NCBI GenBank assembly: GCA_963920635.1
Contig: OY987303.1
Span: forward strand, 52,327,223 to 52,391,222
DNA: 64,000 nucleotides
DNA from: Pseudeuparius sepicola
Taxonomy: Eukaryota; Arthropoda; Insecta; Coleoptera; Anthribidae
Direction: 5' to 3'
The notes below the pieces were generated by a model. It was not told the DNA's origin. It saw nothing but the letters and a program-made list of their open reading frames with translations, and did no database searches. The translations under genes were made by a program, and so were the position numbers. Numbering within the stretch: the stretch's first letter is position 1; each line of letters opens with the position of its first letter. Below, piece by piece: positions 13,701 through 24,426 of this stretch.

Positions 13701-14088
13701 ATTGGCGAATACAAGTTTTATCATATTGAAGCCGAATTTCTGAACTCTATTATACCGAAAAAATAAAGCTCGCATTATGGGACCATTTACCCATTTTTGT
13801 TTATCATTTATTTTTAACGCGGTGTGATAAAACACCTATTATATTTTTTTCAACATCGTCGCGTCTACCATCGCCTTTGAAATACGGCAACACAGAACTT
13901 CTACGAAGGAGTCGGCTGACAAAATCAGTTAGCCAACGCGTTTTGTGCCTGTTTCTATAGTACGTAAAGTTAACTGTGTATTTGGGCTACCATACAGACC
14001 TCATTTTTTTTAGGCCGCTGGCAAGTTTTTTCCGCCGGCTCAGAGAGCTCAGTGGCGTTTCCTATGTTAGGGAGTTAACGTGTGCAAA
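7708..14088. other. Non-coding, AT-rich
   Basis: No exon supported. Single CAGGG arms begin near 9920 and 11395. A small hairpin lies at 12020-12070 (see its own entry). A GC-richer stretch at 12520-12840 shows no recognisable protein. Confidence 0.5.
12020..12070. repeat. 51-bp hairpin, 20-bp arms
   Basis: AGGTAGTACCATAGAAGAAT and its inverted copy (one mismatch) around an 11-nt loop. Function unknown. Confidence 0.7.
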
Positions 14089-14169
14089 ATGAGTAGACAG
14101 GGAAGAACGTTGCATTCTCAAGCACGAGAAATAATTGCCAATGTTATAAGGGTTTGCCTTCCTCCATAA
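14089..14169 (+). pseudogene. Possible transposon-protein N-terminal fragment
   Basis: A 26-codon frame, MSRQGRTLHSQAREIIANVIR..., resembles the start of a repetitive insect transposon protein family (SQARE-I-NV pattern), then runs into a stop. Upstream 13855-14060 is GC-richer and may be the rest of that element. The resemblance is from memory of the motif and is weak. Confidence 0.3.
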
Positions 14170-15855
14170 TCTAAGGCATCACCGTTAAGAATAATATTAA
14201 CAATAAATCAAATAACAATTATATGAAAATTAAGTCAGTGAGTTACACAAAATTGAGCTACGCCCCTGAACTGTGACTAATTCTATAATATTCGCGAGTT
14301 CTTCCCCCTTACGTCTCACGCATTCTGCCGTAAGGAGGACTATATTTGTGCATTGTAAAGACCTTTTAGGAACACCCTGTATATACTAGAATCAATAGCG
14401 CAGGTGCGAAAAGTCGAGAGGTAAAACATCAAAAATTAAAATCTAGCACTTAAAATTGTACCAATTTTGATACTATGTATGCGCATTATATTATGAGATC
14501 CACATTATCAATGGTTATTATTAGATACACATTGATTATCAATGCATATTGTGCAGAGAATGGCCCAAACTGTAAAAGCTCTGTTGGGTTTCTATGCGAT
14601 TTGTGCCATTTCATAAATAATTTTAAAAGCAAAACTAATGGCAAAATATGATAGAAAAATATACAGTATACCTAAACCGAAAAAAAAGTATCTTAAAATT
14701 AGTACTTAGGTACACATATTTCTTTAAAATTTTGATTTTTATTTGACATACTGCACTCTTATCTTGGAATAAAAACATTACTTTGAATTAATTTAATCAA
14801 GTTTGTTAATTGAATGCAATTAATTTGTTGGTTAGCGCCATAAAACTTCATAAATTTATCTTGTACTTACGAAATAAATGTATAACCATCAATTTGGAAC
14901 AATTAGCTGATATATACAATCTACATAGAGTAAAAAATTTGGACGCAGTTATCATTTAACACTAAAGTTTACTGATTTTGTGAATTTACTGATTCTACTT
15001 AGTCTATAAATAATATCCTTAATAAATTGCTTATTCTGGCTAACGTGACAACGTTGCACGAGCTCTTTTGTGATCGATGCGTATTTGCTTTATTACGCCC
15101 CAACAGCTGATCCAGAGTTCGTTGAGATGTTGAGATTTCGCCGGTTTGTGTTGATGAGTTTCGAGTGTTTACTTTTGTGTTATTCTTGTTTTTTTTTTAG
15201 AAGACTTTAGGGTTATCGGACAAAAGACATATAGTTAAGTTAGTATAATTATTAGTGAATTAGTGTAGTTTTAAGGACGGTGGAAAGAGTAGGTAAAGTG
15301 TTAAATTTGTGATTTGTGGCATAGAACGTAACCTCTGGTTATCATATTTATGATGCAGCCTTAAGTGTCAAATTTGTTGTTTTTGTTTTTAATGGGCATC
15401 TTTTATGTTGTTACAATGCAGCCTTTAGGTTAGTCTATGTTTATTATTTGTCTGAGAATATAACGTATTTTACTTTAATCCAAGATGTTATTTTTTGAGT
15501 GTAGATCTTGTAAAGATTGTTTCTTCGACACTAGCACTTCCTTCAATTGAACACCCTGTGTAAATATTGCACCAACTACCAGTTGTTGAAATTTGAACCC
15601 AATTTATTCTTATCATGGCACTCTCGCTAGGTAAACCACGAAATTGGTGCAACCAAACGTGTTACAATAGGAGAAAACTGCGTCTAAATAATATGCTAAT
15701 CCTAATCGTAGGTTTTTATTGGATCAAACACACTGTATGGTCGTATTTTACGGGAACAAGAAAAAATCAGTAGGTACCATCCGCTTTATCTTACATATTC
15801 TCATTATTATGCGAGCGGTACGCTGTGATCGACTGCACTCGCACCGCTTCTGACA
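14170..15855. other. Non-coding, AT-rich
   Basis: I see repeat-like ends (for example AACACCCTGTATA near 14371) but no exon. Confidence 0.5.
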
Positions 15856-16064
15856 TATATATACACACCGACTGCTCAGGTAAATGGTTTAGTGATTTCG
15901 CGACAGCTCGCTGCAGGGTACCGCTCGAGTTTTTCGTGGTACCAGCCGTCCGGTACCGAAGTGTCCGCGAAGTACCAAAACGTGTTGATGTGCGTTACAG
16001 TGACAGTCGGTTCTCCGGACGACAACTATTTCATGATATTGTTCCCCTGCACTTGCCACAAGAG
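15856..16064 (+). promoter_or_regulatory. Candidate promoter and non-coding first exon
   Basis: TATATATA at 15856 and TCAG at 15876 are followed by about 190 bp of CpG-rich sequence ending in the donor-like AAGAG|GTCAGT. The composition contrasts with the AT-rich flanks. It could be the first exon of the downstream transporter gene or part of a repeat; neither is proved. Confidence 0.25.
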
Positions 16065-17818
16065 GTCAGTACCATATTGTGATTTATGATAGAAGGTATA
16101 CTGTCCTACATTATATCACATTCACACAACATTTTCGCTTTTTAATTTTTTTTTTTAATAACTTTTACGCTTTTAACACTTTTGATCCACCCTGTAGCAA
16201 GTCAACACATTTTGGCCAGTTGGTACTACAAAAATACCTAATGAAAATTTTACAACATCGCCGAAAATAAATCATATCTAGATTGTCCTATGTTAAATAA
16301 AAAAGTACATTTTAGATATACTATTTTTTAAATATTTGTAGTATTGTAAGTGCTATTGAAAGGTACTAAAAGCCAAATATGTCATTAATAATTATTCTAT
16401 GCGACTATATATTTGTTTGAGAAAAATGTTTTAACAGTTAGATTAGATATTTGACATTATAAATACTACCCACTCTACTGGACAGTACCACGCAATGACA
16501 CTGTGCTAATTTAAGTCAATTATTTCATGGTGAAATTTGGGGGAACTAAAATGGCGTTTTTTATTAATGTTGTAGGCATATAAATTAGGACGAAACTTTT
16601 TACAATAATTTTGACAGTACTTAGTTCTTTAGCAGTGCAAGAGAAGGGGGTGCTGCATTCTAATATATTTTTCAAGGTTTAGGGTGCTATTATATAAATT
16701 TATTATTATTTGAACATAATTATTGCTGTAAATGTTTACTTAGCACGAATTTCAAATTAAAATTTTGCTGTGGCAACTTAGACTACTGAATTTCCTATTT
16801 GCTAAAAAAATAGTCTAGCTACCACAAAGTTTGGCTTCAATTTATTCATTTACAGAATTTTCGGTATTTTTATGGAAACTTTCACGTCCTTATCTCAAAA
16901 CGAAAGGCCTTAAGGAATTATATTCATATGACCTTTTTTTTATTAAAATCGACCCAGGAATCTTCCCTTGAAATTATGTCAGTTACTTTATTAACATCCT
17001 GTATACATGGCTAGACCTATTATTATTTGTATTAATGGTTATTATTACCGTCCCCTCCTCTACTGGTCGATTAGGAATGAGAAGCTTCATATTATTAGTT
17101 ATACACAGTGAGAAGCAAATGTAGCTAAAAACATGCCCTTGTAAACCTTGTATTAATATAAAATTTTCTTCTTTGATCCCGAATTTTTTTTTTCTGTTAT
17201 TTCATATAGCTAGAGTCACATAAGAAACAAATTTGAAAATAATTATTGCAAAATTTACCCCTGAATCCAAAAATTTGCCAGCACTTTTATCCCAAACTTT
17301 ATAAAAATAACTCATAAGTTTCACATGAAATTTTAATGTATTGTAATCAGTGGTAGAAAAACATTAACATGATAAAAATGAATGTGTTTTGAAGGTATGT
17401 TGGTCAAGCACGTGGTGCAGTTTCTCATTTTTTTTTCTCGAAACACATTTATTTATCACTTATGTATTGCTTTGCATTTGTCTTGTACTAAATACAATAA
17501 AACTCTAAGAAGAATTATTAGTAAAAGGTTCCTAGAATTCAAATTGGGTTCTTCGCCACCAAACTGATTAAAAGACAAGTTTTGCAAGTTGCCTGGAAAA
17601 TTCATAAATTCTTAATAGTAAATCAACGAAACATTAAACGTTTAACTCAAAAAATAACTTCAACAAATTTGTTTCCTGAGCTTTCAGAGAATAAATCTTC
17701 CTCCTTTCTCAAAGATCATGTCACGTCAAAATAAAATGGCAGATTAATAAATGTCAAGTCAAGTTAAAAAGTCACGATAATAGAAACAATAGCCTAGCCA
17801 CCCGTCTGATATTATACT
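16065..17818. other. Non-coding, AT-rich
   Basis: Only a dispersed repeat fragment (about 17560-17710, related to 5550-5690 and 8590-8770) is recognisable. Confidence 0.5.
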
Positions 17819-18943
17819 TTAGACAAGGAAAGAGAGGCCACATCTCACGACAGGTCAGTGGCGTAGCATGAAACGCGTTTTTAGCCAATATCACAAAAAT
17901 GTTAAAAATGAATAGGTAGTTAATTTTGACTTATATGTAATTTGAAATATTGGTACTTATTTGCAGATAATTTCCCAAATGTAAAGCTAGTATTGTCACG
18001 ACCTGGATAGCCGTGACTGGGAGCGTAGCAAATAATAACAATTAGCCTTAATTTGACATAGGTTAATTTATTATTTAGGATTAAGAAAGCTTGACACAAT
18101 TGACAATTGACACAATCAGAGAAAGACACTTACTTTTGTGAAGAGACAGCAGGGGCAGGCGTCATCGCAGCTGGAATACCTGGTTGCTGGTTGGCCCCGC
18201 CGGTTGGTCGATCTTTTCTTTAGCACTCGTACGGACTGACTCCCGCCTTGAACCGATCGATGGTTTTAGGTAAACTTTGATTTTGTCGCGGAATCAGCAG
18301 TCAGCGATTTTTATGTTAAGTTTCGATAATACCGGCGGTACCTGAACTCAACCGAGTTCATTGAATTATTTCGTTATAATTTAATTGCTTACTTTTCATT
18401 CGTGACAGTATCAAGTGCTGAAATATATTTATTTGAGGCGATTTCGAATCAATAAAAATGAAATAAATAATGCACGCCCATGGAAACCAGCCCATATTTT
18501 ATGAAACTATAATAATCAATGAAGAAATTTTCGATAAAAACGATGTTAAAAAATAATTATATTGGTCCTATTTACAAACAAAACAATAAACAATGCACTT
18601 TATCATACTAAACGTTAGAAGGAATTTGAAGAAGTTATATTGAGAAAAAAATAAGTTTTAAGGCATCTTTCAAAGGTAGCTTGTTAAATATTTACCAGCG
18701 AAATAAATCCCGAGCTCTTACTTTTCACTTCTGCTTTTGGAACCAAACGCTGAACAATTCACCATCGTAAGGGTATAATTTCCTCTTAATCACTGTTACT
18801 TTTAATTCACAAATTCTCGAAATTAACTCACAACGTACTCGCTTTGTCTGCCACATATAAAATGGCCGCTGTTCAAAACGACGTAACAAAATCTCTACAC
18901 GGCAGGGTAGGCAAGCGCGGTGTCCTCTCTTTCCTTGTCTAAG
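17819..18943. mobile_element. 1.1-kb inverted-repeat element with TAGACAAGGAAAGAGAGG ends
   Basis: About 25 bp at each end are inverted copies (TAGACAAGGAAAGAGAGG). The interior is mixed: a CpG-rich block at 18130-18360 and AT-rich sequence. On the minus strand the block reads through a Pro/Ala-rich frame containing an ATG (complement of 18163-18165) to a donor-like GTAAGT near 18127, so it may be a captured gene 5' end. Confidence 0.5.
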
Positions 18944-19779
18944 TATTAAGTATACTATCTAATTATCTCTATCTCTACTAACTTCTCTTTGAATAACTGG
19001 CAATAATATTTTACTGAATTCCACTGAACATTCAGGTTTTCGTCTATTTCCTACTTCTTCCCTTGAGAATTGGTTTGGATTTGGACCTATCCCACAAAAT
19101 CCTCTGATTATTAACTAAAAGAATGTTTACATAATTTTGACTTCGAAATTTGATTTTGCCTAGTATAATTTTTATGTTCTTTTAAACGAGCCTAAAAGCC
19201 TTCCCAACATAGAACCAAAGTCTAGAGAATACTAGACTTTGATAGAACTTTCCACATTCACAAGAAATTTTATAAATGCAATTTTTTTAAATAAAACATT
19301 AAAATTATATCAGGCAAAATCAAATTTCAAAGTCAAAAATACAGTGTGACCCATTTTGATGTTGGACACCCTCACAAAATCTGTCATTTTTGTCCGACTT
19401 TATCCGTTTTTTTTTTAAATAGATCACAAAAAACTCAATTTTGGCGCCAAGTTTCAGATCTTAATCTCAATTTTCAAGGCCTACTATGAATTTTTTCTAG
19501 TAAAAAAATGACGAAAACTCTTTAGCGATTTTTTTATTTAAAAGTAGGAAATATACGAAAAATTAAAGAATCAGCATTTATTCTAGGAAATGCGGACAAC
19601 TGTGTTGTTTTTTTTTTTTTTCGTTTTTTGTCCATATATATATAAGCCTATTCTTATAGAAAAAAATTCTTCCTGCAGAAAACTCGTAACTTATATGATG
19701 ATGATGATCTTAGACGTTCAATATTTTTCAATTTTGAATTTTAAAATGTCATGTACTTTTCTAGTAGTCTAACAAAGAC
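18944..19779. other. Non-coding, AT-rich
   Basis: A repeat arm starts near 19340 (ACAGTGTGACCCATTTTGATG). No gene seen. Confidence 0.5.
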
Positions 19780-19783
19780 TTAA

Positions 19784-19937
19784 GCCTGGTTCATACAGCT
19801 TCTTTATCTTTTAATTTTACTTTATCTTTTAGAAATAACCAATGGCATTTGTCCCTTGATTTGAATTGACCAATGACATTTAATATTTCTCAAAGATAAA
19901 GTAAAATTAAAAGATAAGGAAGCTGTATGAACCAGGC
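19784..19937. mobile_element. 154-bp palindromic MITE flanked by TTAA
   Basis: Arms start GCCTGGTTCATACAGCTTC and end with the reverse complement; TTAA flanks both sides (19780-19783, 19938-19941). A TTAA target is the piggyBac-type preference. The inner arms also pair (TCTTTTAATTTTACTTTATC and its complement). Confidence 0.85.
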
Positions 19938-19941
19938 TTAA

Positions 19942-21805
19942 CAGTAGGTAAATAAAAGTATTCAACAGAATGACGTCTAACGTCCTTTTAAATTAACAAT
20001 ATCCTTGCTACAGTTAGTATATTTTTTACGAAACTAATATTTTTGTTCATTGCTATCATACCAACAATCGAGTTTAACCATTTGAAAAACAAAATAAGCA
20101 ATATAAATAAAATACTCGTATATCGCTTGTTCATCGACAATAGCTTTTCAATGGCCATAAAAATGCTTATGGCTGTCACATAATAGTTTTAATGGCAATC
20201 ATGCAAATGTATCGAAAAGATTCAAGACGCATAAAGCAGATATTTAATCACCGATTTAGAAATTTACCTTGAGGAACGTTAACTGACGTAAAACGTTCCT
20301 CCAAACTTCGCAGCTTCGAAAACTCACTGCAGATTAATTTTTTTCTTTTCCCATAATAATTCCTTAAAGAAAATTGCCGGCCACTTAAACGTCCAATAAA
20401 CGTTAAGTTAAACAGGGTAATTTACTGATGTCTCTTCGTTGCAATGCACAGTGTGTTTCATTTTCCCTTTTTTTTATCTTCATTGCAGTCGAGCTATCTG
20501 GGTCAATAGCTTTCTGTAGGCATTACATAATTTTCTAATAACACATTTTACGCGATCAAAACAGCTAACTTTTACTGGCTTTTTGAGGCGACTACCTTTA
20601 AAATAATTGGTTTTAAATCACTGGAAACCGTAATATATAATTAGGTAGACACAAATATAACTAGTTCAACTAGATAACTATTGTGACATTGCCAGCCCAA
20701 CAGTAGGTATAATAGGTATCTCAAAGTTATATAAGTAGGTAATGAGTTTTTGAGTTATGATTATTGACAGGCCGGTAATTTGAAAAAAATCATCAGTTAT
20801 ATCTTCAAACTAGATATCTACATTTAAACCAAATTTGTTACACAGAAATCTGTGATTATATTCTATAACTAATTGGACTGTATGTGTTTCTGCCTTCCAT
20901 CGCCCTGGAATACAATGTCTATAGAAAAACACAGCGGATGATCAAGAGAGGTGGGCAAAATGTAGATTTACAGCATTACTTCGTAAAAGCTTTATCTGTG
21001 TGGTTTACTAATAATTATTGTCACTGAGATTACTACGGTTTTCTATGGTTCTTCGTAGTACTTGAGTTATATCGGAAAAAAGTCGGCCCTAGCCGCAAAT
21101 GGCAATGAAGTCTATAAATAATAACAGGAGTTGCACAAGCATGTGGTTGCTTCCGGGGTACTCCTATTTGGAGTGTATTGTGAGGGTGAGAATAATTTTT
21201 TTTAATAGGTTCGCCTAATGCCCGTACGATTAATTAAAAATAAATAGGTGATCAATCAACAAACAAACAAACAATCTATTGTCTTTTTATACACCGTGTC
21301 CAAGGATTTGTAAAAAAATTAAGATGGAATTTTATCCAATACAGCAGAGGCCTGATTAATTGCAATCTAATTTCTAGCATATCTTCGATTTTGAAGAAAC
21401 AAGGCGGCCTTGAACGTAACCACTACTTAATTGGTTTCATGAGACATCGAAGTCAAAGTAGTCCGATTGAAATAAAGTTTGGCAATGACGGTATTTTGAT
21501 ATTTTTGTCGAATTTTATAGATATCATCTTTTGTTTTCTGAATTATCAAAGTAGACCAAATGTGTTACACGATAAAGGATTTTAATTCGTATTCATTAAC
21601 GAAACTCTCAAAATCGAAATTCTAAAACGACTAAAATGAACCTGTACCCTTAGATGCGCATGGAAAATTAAACATTATTTTTAAGACTCAATGTACAGCA
21701 CGTGCGTGGTGATTCAACATTTTGACCCATAAAATGGCTTTTTTTCGATCTGTAGCGAGTAACACGCATGATTTTAAACTTTTGGTCAATACAAATTTTA
21801 ATCTA
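19942..21805. other. Non-coding; repeat shared with the right edge of the window
   Basis: At about 21065-21190 lies a sequence also present inverted at 63885-64000 (AGCCGCAAATGGCAA and CAAGCATGTGGTTGCTTC). Otherwise AT-rich without exons. Confidence 0.55.
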
Positions 21806-21948
21806 AGTAATTACTCACATTTAGAGACAAAAATTATTTAAAAAGATTGATCACAATGGCCGTTATTAGCATTTGCGCAAAAAGCCTAATGACGGCCATT
21901 GTGATAAATATTTTTAAATAATTTTTCTCTCAAATGTGAGTAATTACT
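21806..21948. mobile_element. 143-bp palindromic MITE
   Basis: Arms of about 60 bp with few mismatches (AGTAATTACTCACATTT ... ATCACAATGGCCGT) around a ~16-nt loop. It abuts the truncated foldback that follows. Confidence 0.75.
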
Positions 21949-22293
21949 GATCAGAAATATCTAGAAAATTTAAAATATTATGTCCAATAATATCCAACAA
22001 AGGGCAAAATATGAAAATTGTAGTAGGCTCTTGAAATTTTGCATAGGGGTATAAAATTGCGAAAGAAACATATTTTTCTTATGACTTTTTTCGAAATTCG
22101 GTTAAATAAGCCCATTTTTCTGACATTTTTTTCATTAATGTCAAATTTGATATATAAAAGAGACTACGTCACAACATTTGATTATCTCAATTTTGGTTCT
22201 AGAGCAAGCAAAACCTGATGCCGCAAACAAATTTTCCTTAAGTTATTTATTAAAAATTTTTCCCATATGGTGCAGACTTTTTGGCGGGCACTG
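21949..22293. mobile_element. Truncated copy of the 3080-3994 foldback family
   Basis: Matches the inner part and right arm of that element and ends TTTTTGGCGGGCACTG followed by TA. The left arm is absent, and the MITE at 21806-21948 marks the break. Confidence 0.85.
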
Positions 22294-24201
22294 TATAAGT
22301 TGAGATAAATTTAAAAATTTAAAATTCAGATTTTAAATTTAACATTTTGTCTCAAAATAAATATAATGGTATGGTATAAATGGAGTCACTTGGAACAGCA
22401 TAAAAACACTTGGGCGGAGTTTGCTTTGTAAAACAAGACCGAGTCTTAGGCGGCGAAATTTTATTGAAATGCTCTAAAAAAAGAATAAAATAGACCAAAG
22501 CAAGCTAATAATTTTGTTTCACACAAAACAACACCACACAAAAATCTATACCTACACAAAACCAAAATCCGTAAAATAAAACGCAATCCTTATTTCCGTG
22601 CACGGCACTGGTTATACTGGCCTAACTGGTCTACGTCGACACCTGCTCCGTGGATCCCCGAAACGCCGACTAATCAAATCGCTACGCTCGCTTTCTTATT
22701 GGCTGCCTCCTTGACTAGGTCGACGTCAACAGCATAAAAACCTTTGAATTTTATACGGGTGATTTCTGCTGATAAGTCTGGTATTTTTACCAGTAGCAGA
22801 GTGTGGTAAATGCTATGAAATAGATCGCGCCCTGAATATCACTGTGTTCCAAGTGAGGTGAGTTCATTTATATTTTTACCAGGGTAGTTCGAGAACAGGA
22901 GCCTCGGCAATAAAATACGAGACAAAACACTTTTTTAACCATATTAAATCGAACCTGGTATTAGTAGTAAAAAGAGGTGAAGAGGACAGAGAAGGTATAT
23001 ATTGTAGTAAAAACAAGTGACTGCATGTTTAATATAATATCACCAATATTTGCATGGGTTACACTGTTCGACGGCTGGCCACTTGTCTTGTCAGCGAAAT
23101 GCGGTGGATAGCCGTGCCATAATTTCACAGATCTTAGGATATACTTGCGTAAATAGTTGTAGTTATAATCGATAAGGCTTTTTATAGACCTTTTGACAAT
23201 ATTATATGGTGCATTAACCTTTACGTTGTGTTTGAGGACAACCTTAAAAAACCTTTACGGTGAAATAATATTTTGCTTATAGACGCTTATGTCCGATATT
23301 CTTTTTGTGACACCAATTAGAGTTTTTATGCTGTTTCAAGTGACTTTAGAAATACTATACTTCACTCTTAAAGCATTTTCATGTTTTCTTAATTTATTTA
23401 CATATGATTTGATATCTTTATGTGATAAACTGATTTTTTATAAAGAATTTCTTTTCGTCGTAGAATCAATAATAAAGTCTTTTGTCCATCCATGGGCACA
23501 ATGTTATAATGTAGAAAAATTAAAAACGTTAATACAATCTATACAATTACATTTCGTGTTGTTTCCAAATTACGGTTCTTTATAAACTTTAGGTTATAAG
23601 TTATAACACACTATAATAAAATAACTTTCCTATGATTTAATTAAATTTTGGAATTCGTTAGTTACCTTAAGAATATTAACCAATAAAGAAACAGGTGATT
23701 GTTGCTTGGGGTAATTTATTTGTTTAATTGGGTTATATCCTAGGTTTCTCTCATTCTCATTATAATAAATATCTGTTATATTGTAGAACCCCTATTTGCT
23801 TTAGGTACCTACATATTATAGTTATGTGGGTAGATACTTACCAGCTTGTTAATATACGATATTTTAATATATTATCAAGAACAAACACGATAATTAAATG
23901 ACAATGTAAAACACTCAAGCATTTACGTCTGTGTGAGAATTTTCATAAAAATTCCGATTTTTTATTTAATTTATCTAAAAACCGATAAGTAGGTATCTAT
24001 GTAATAGGACCATTCTTTTTCATCAGTAAAAAAATAAATACCTATATCACAACAATAATAGCACAGCATCATTTGTAAAATAAGCCCAGCTAGGTGGGTA
24101 ACTGTTGAAAATTTGTGCTGCATTTTTTTAATGGATTATTGTCAAACAATTTACGTATTTATCATTCCCGACACAGGCAAAGATCTTGCGAAATCAAATC
24201 G
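22294..24201. other. Non-coding upstream region of the transporter
   Basis: AT-rich, with a GC-richer stretch at 22590-22740 that has inverted CTACGTCGAC / GTCGACGTC-like ends. An open frame at 23289-23585 has no recognisable family. May hold transporter regulatory sequence. Confidence 0.45.
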
Positions 24202-24359
24202 GTGAGTTTCATTTGTTGTTTACAATAATAAAAACGTACATAAGTGAAAGAAAGGAATAACTTTTACTTTCTATTTTGTTTCCTTGAATTAAATAAATAT
24301 TCAGGATATAGATAGTCCCAGCTTAAAAATCTCATTTTGTATCAATACTTTATTTTCAG
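24202..24359 (+). other. Candidate 5' UTR intron of the transporter
   Basis: Exon 1 starts with an acceptor, so a non-coding exon lies upstream. The nearest strong donor is GTGAGT at 24202, after the segment CAAAGATCTTGCGAAATCAAATCG, giving a 158-bp intron. This is inference from splice motifs only; a more distant first exon is equally possible. Confidence 0.3.
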
Positions 24360-24367
24360 ATACCAAG

Positions 24368-24426
24368 ATGACAGAAAAGAAAGAAAAATACCCATCAACA
24401 TTCACAATAGATAACTTTAGCTCGAC
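24368..24426 (+). CDS. Transporter exon 1 (start codon)
   Basis: Codes MTEKKEKYPSTFTIDNFSS plus two bases of the next codon. It follows a TTTTCAG acceptor ending at 24359, so eight bases of 5' UTR share this exon and at least one non-coding exon must lie upstream. The donor is GTGAGT. The hydrophilic N-terminus is cytosolic in the family. This is the first ATG after the acceptor, and it is in frame with the conserved core. Confidence 0.88.

Noticed and set aside
23289..23585. 98-codon hydrophobic frame
   Set aside because: Looks membrane-like because the DNA is T-rich. No motif, no conserved neighbour, no other evidence of coding.
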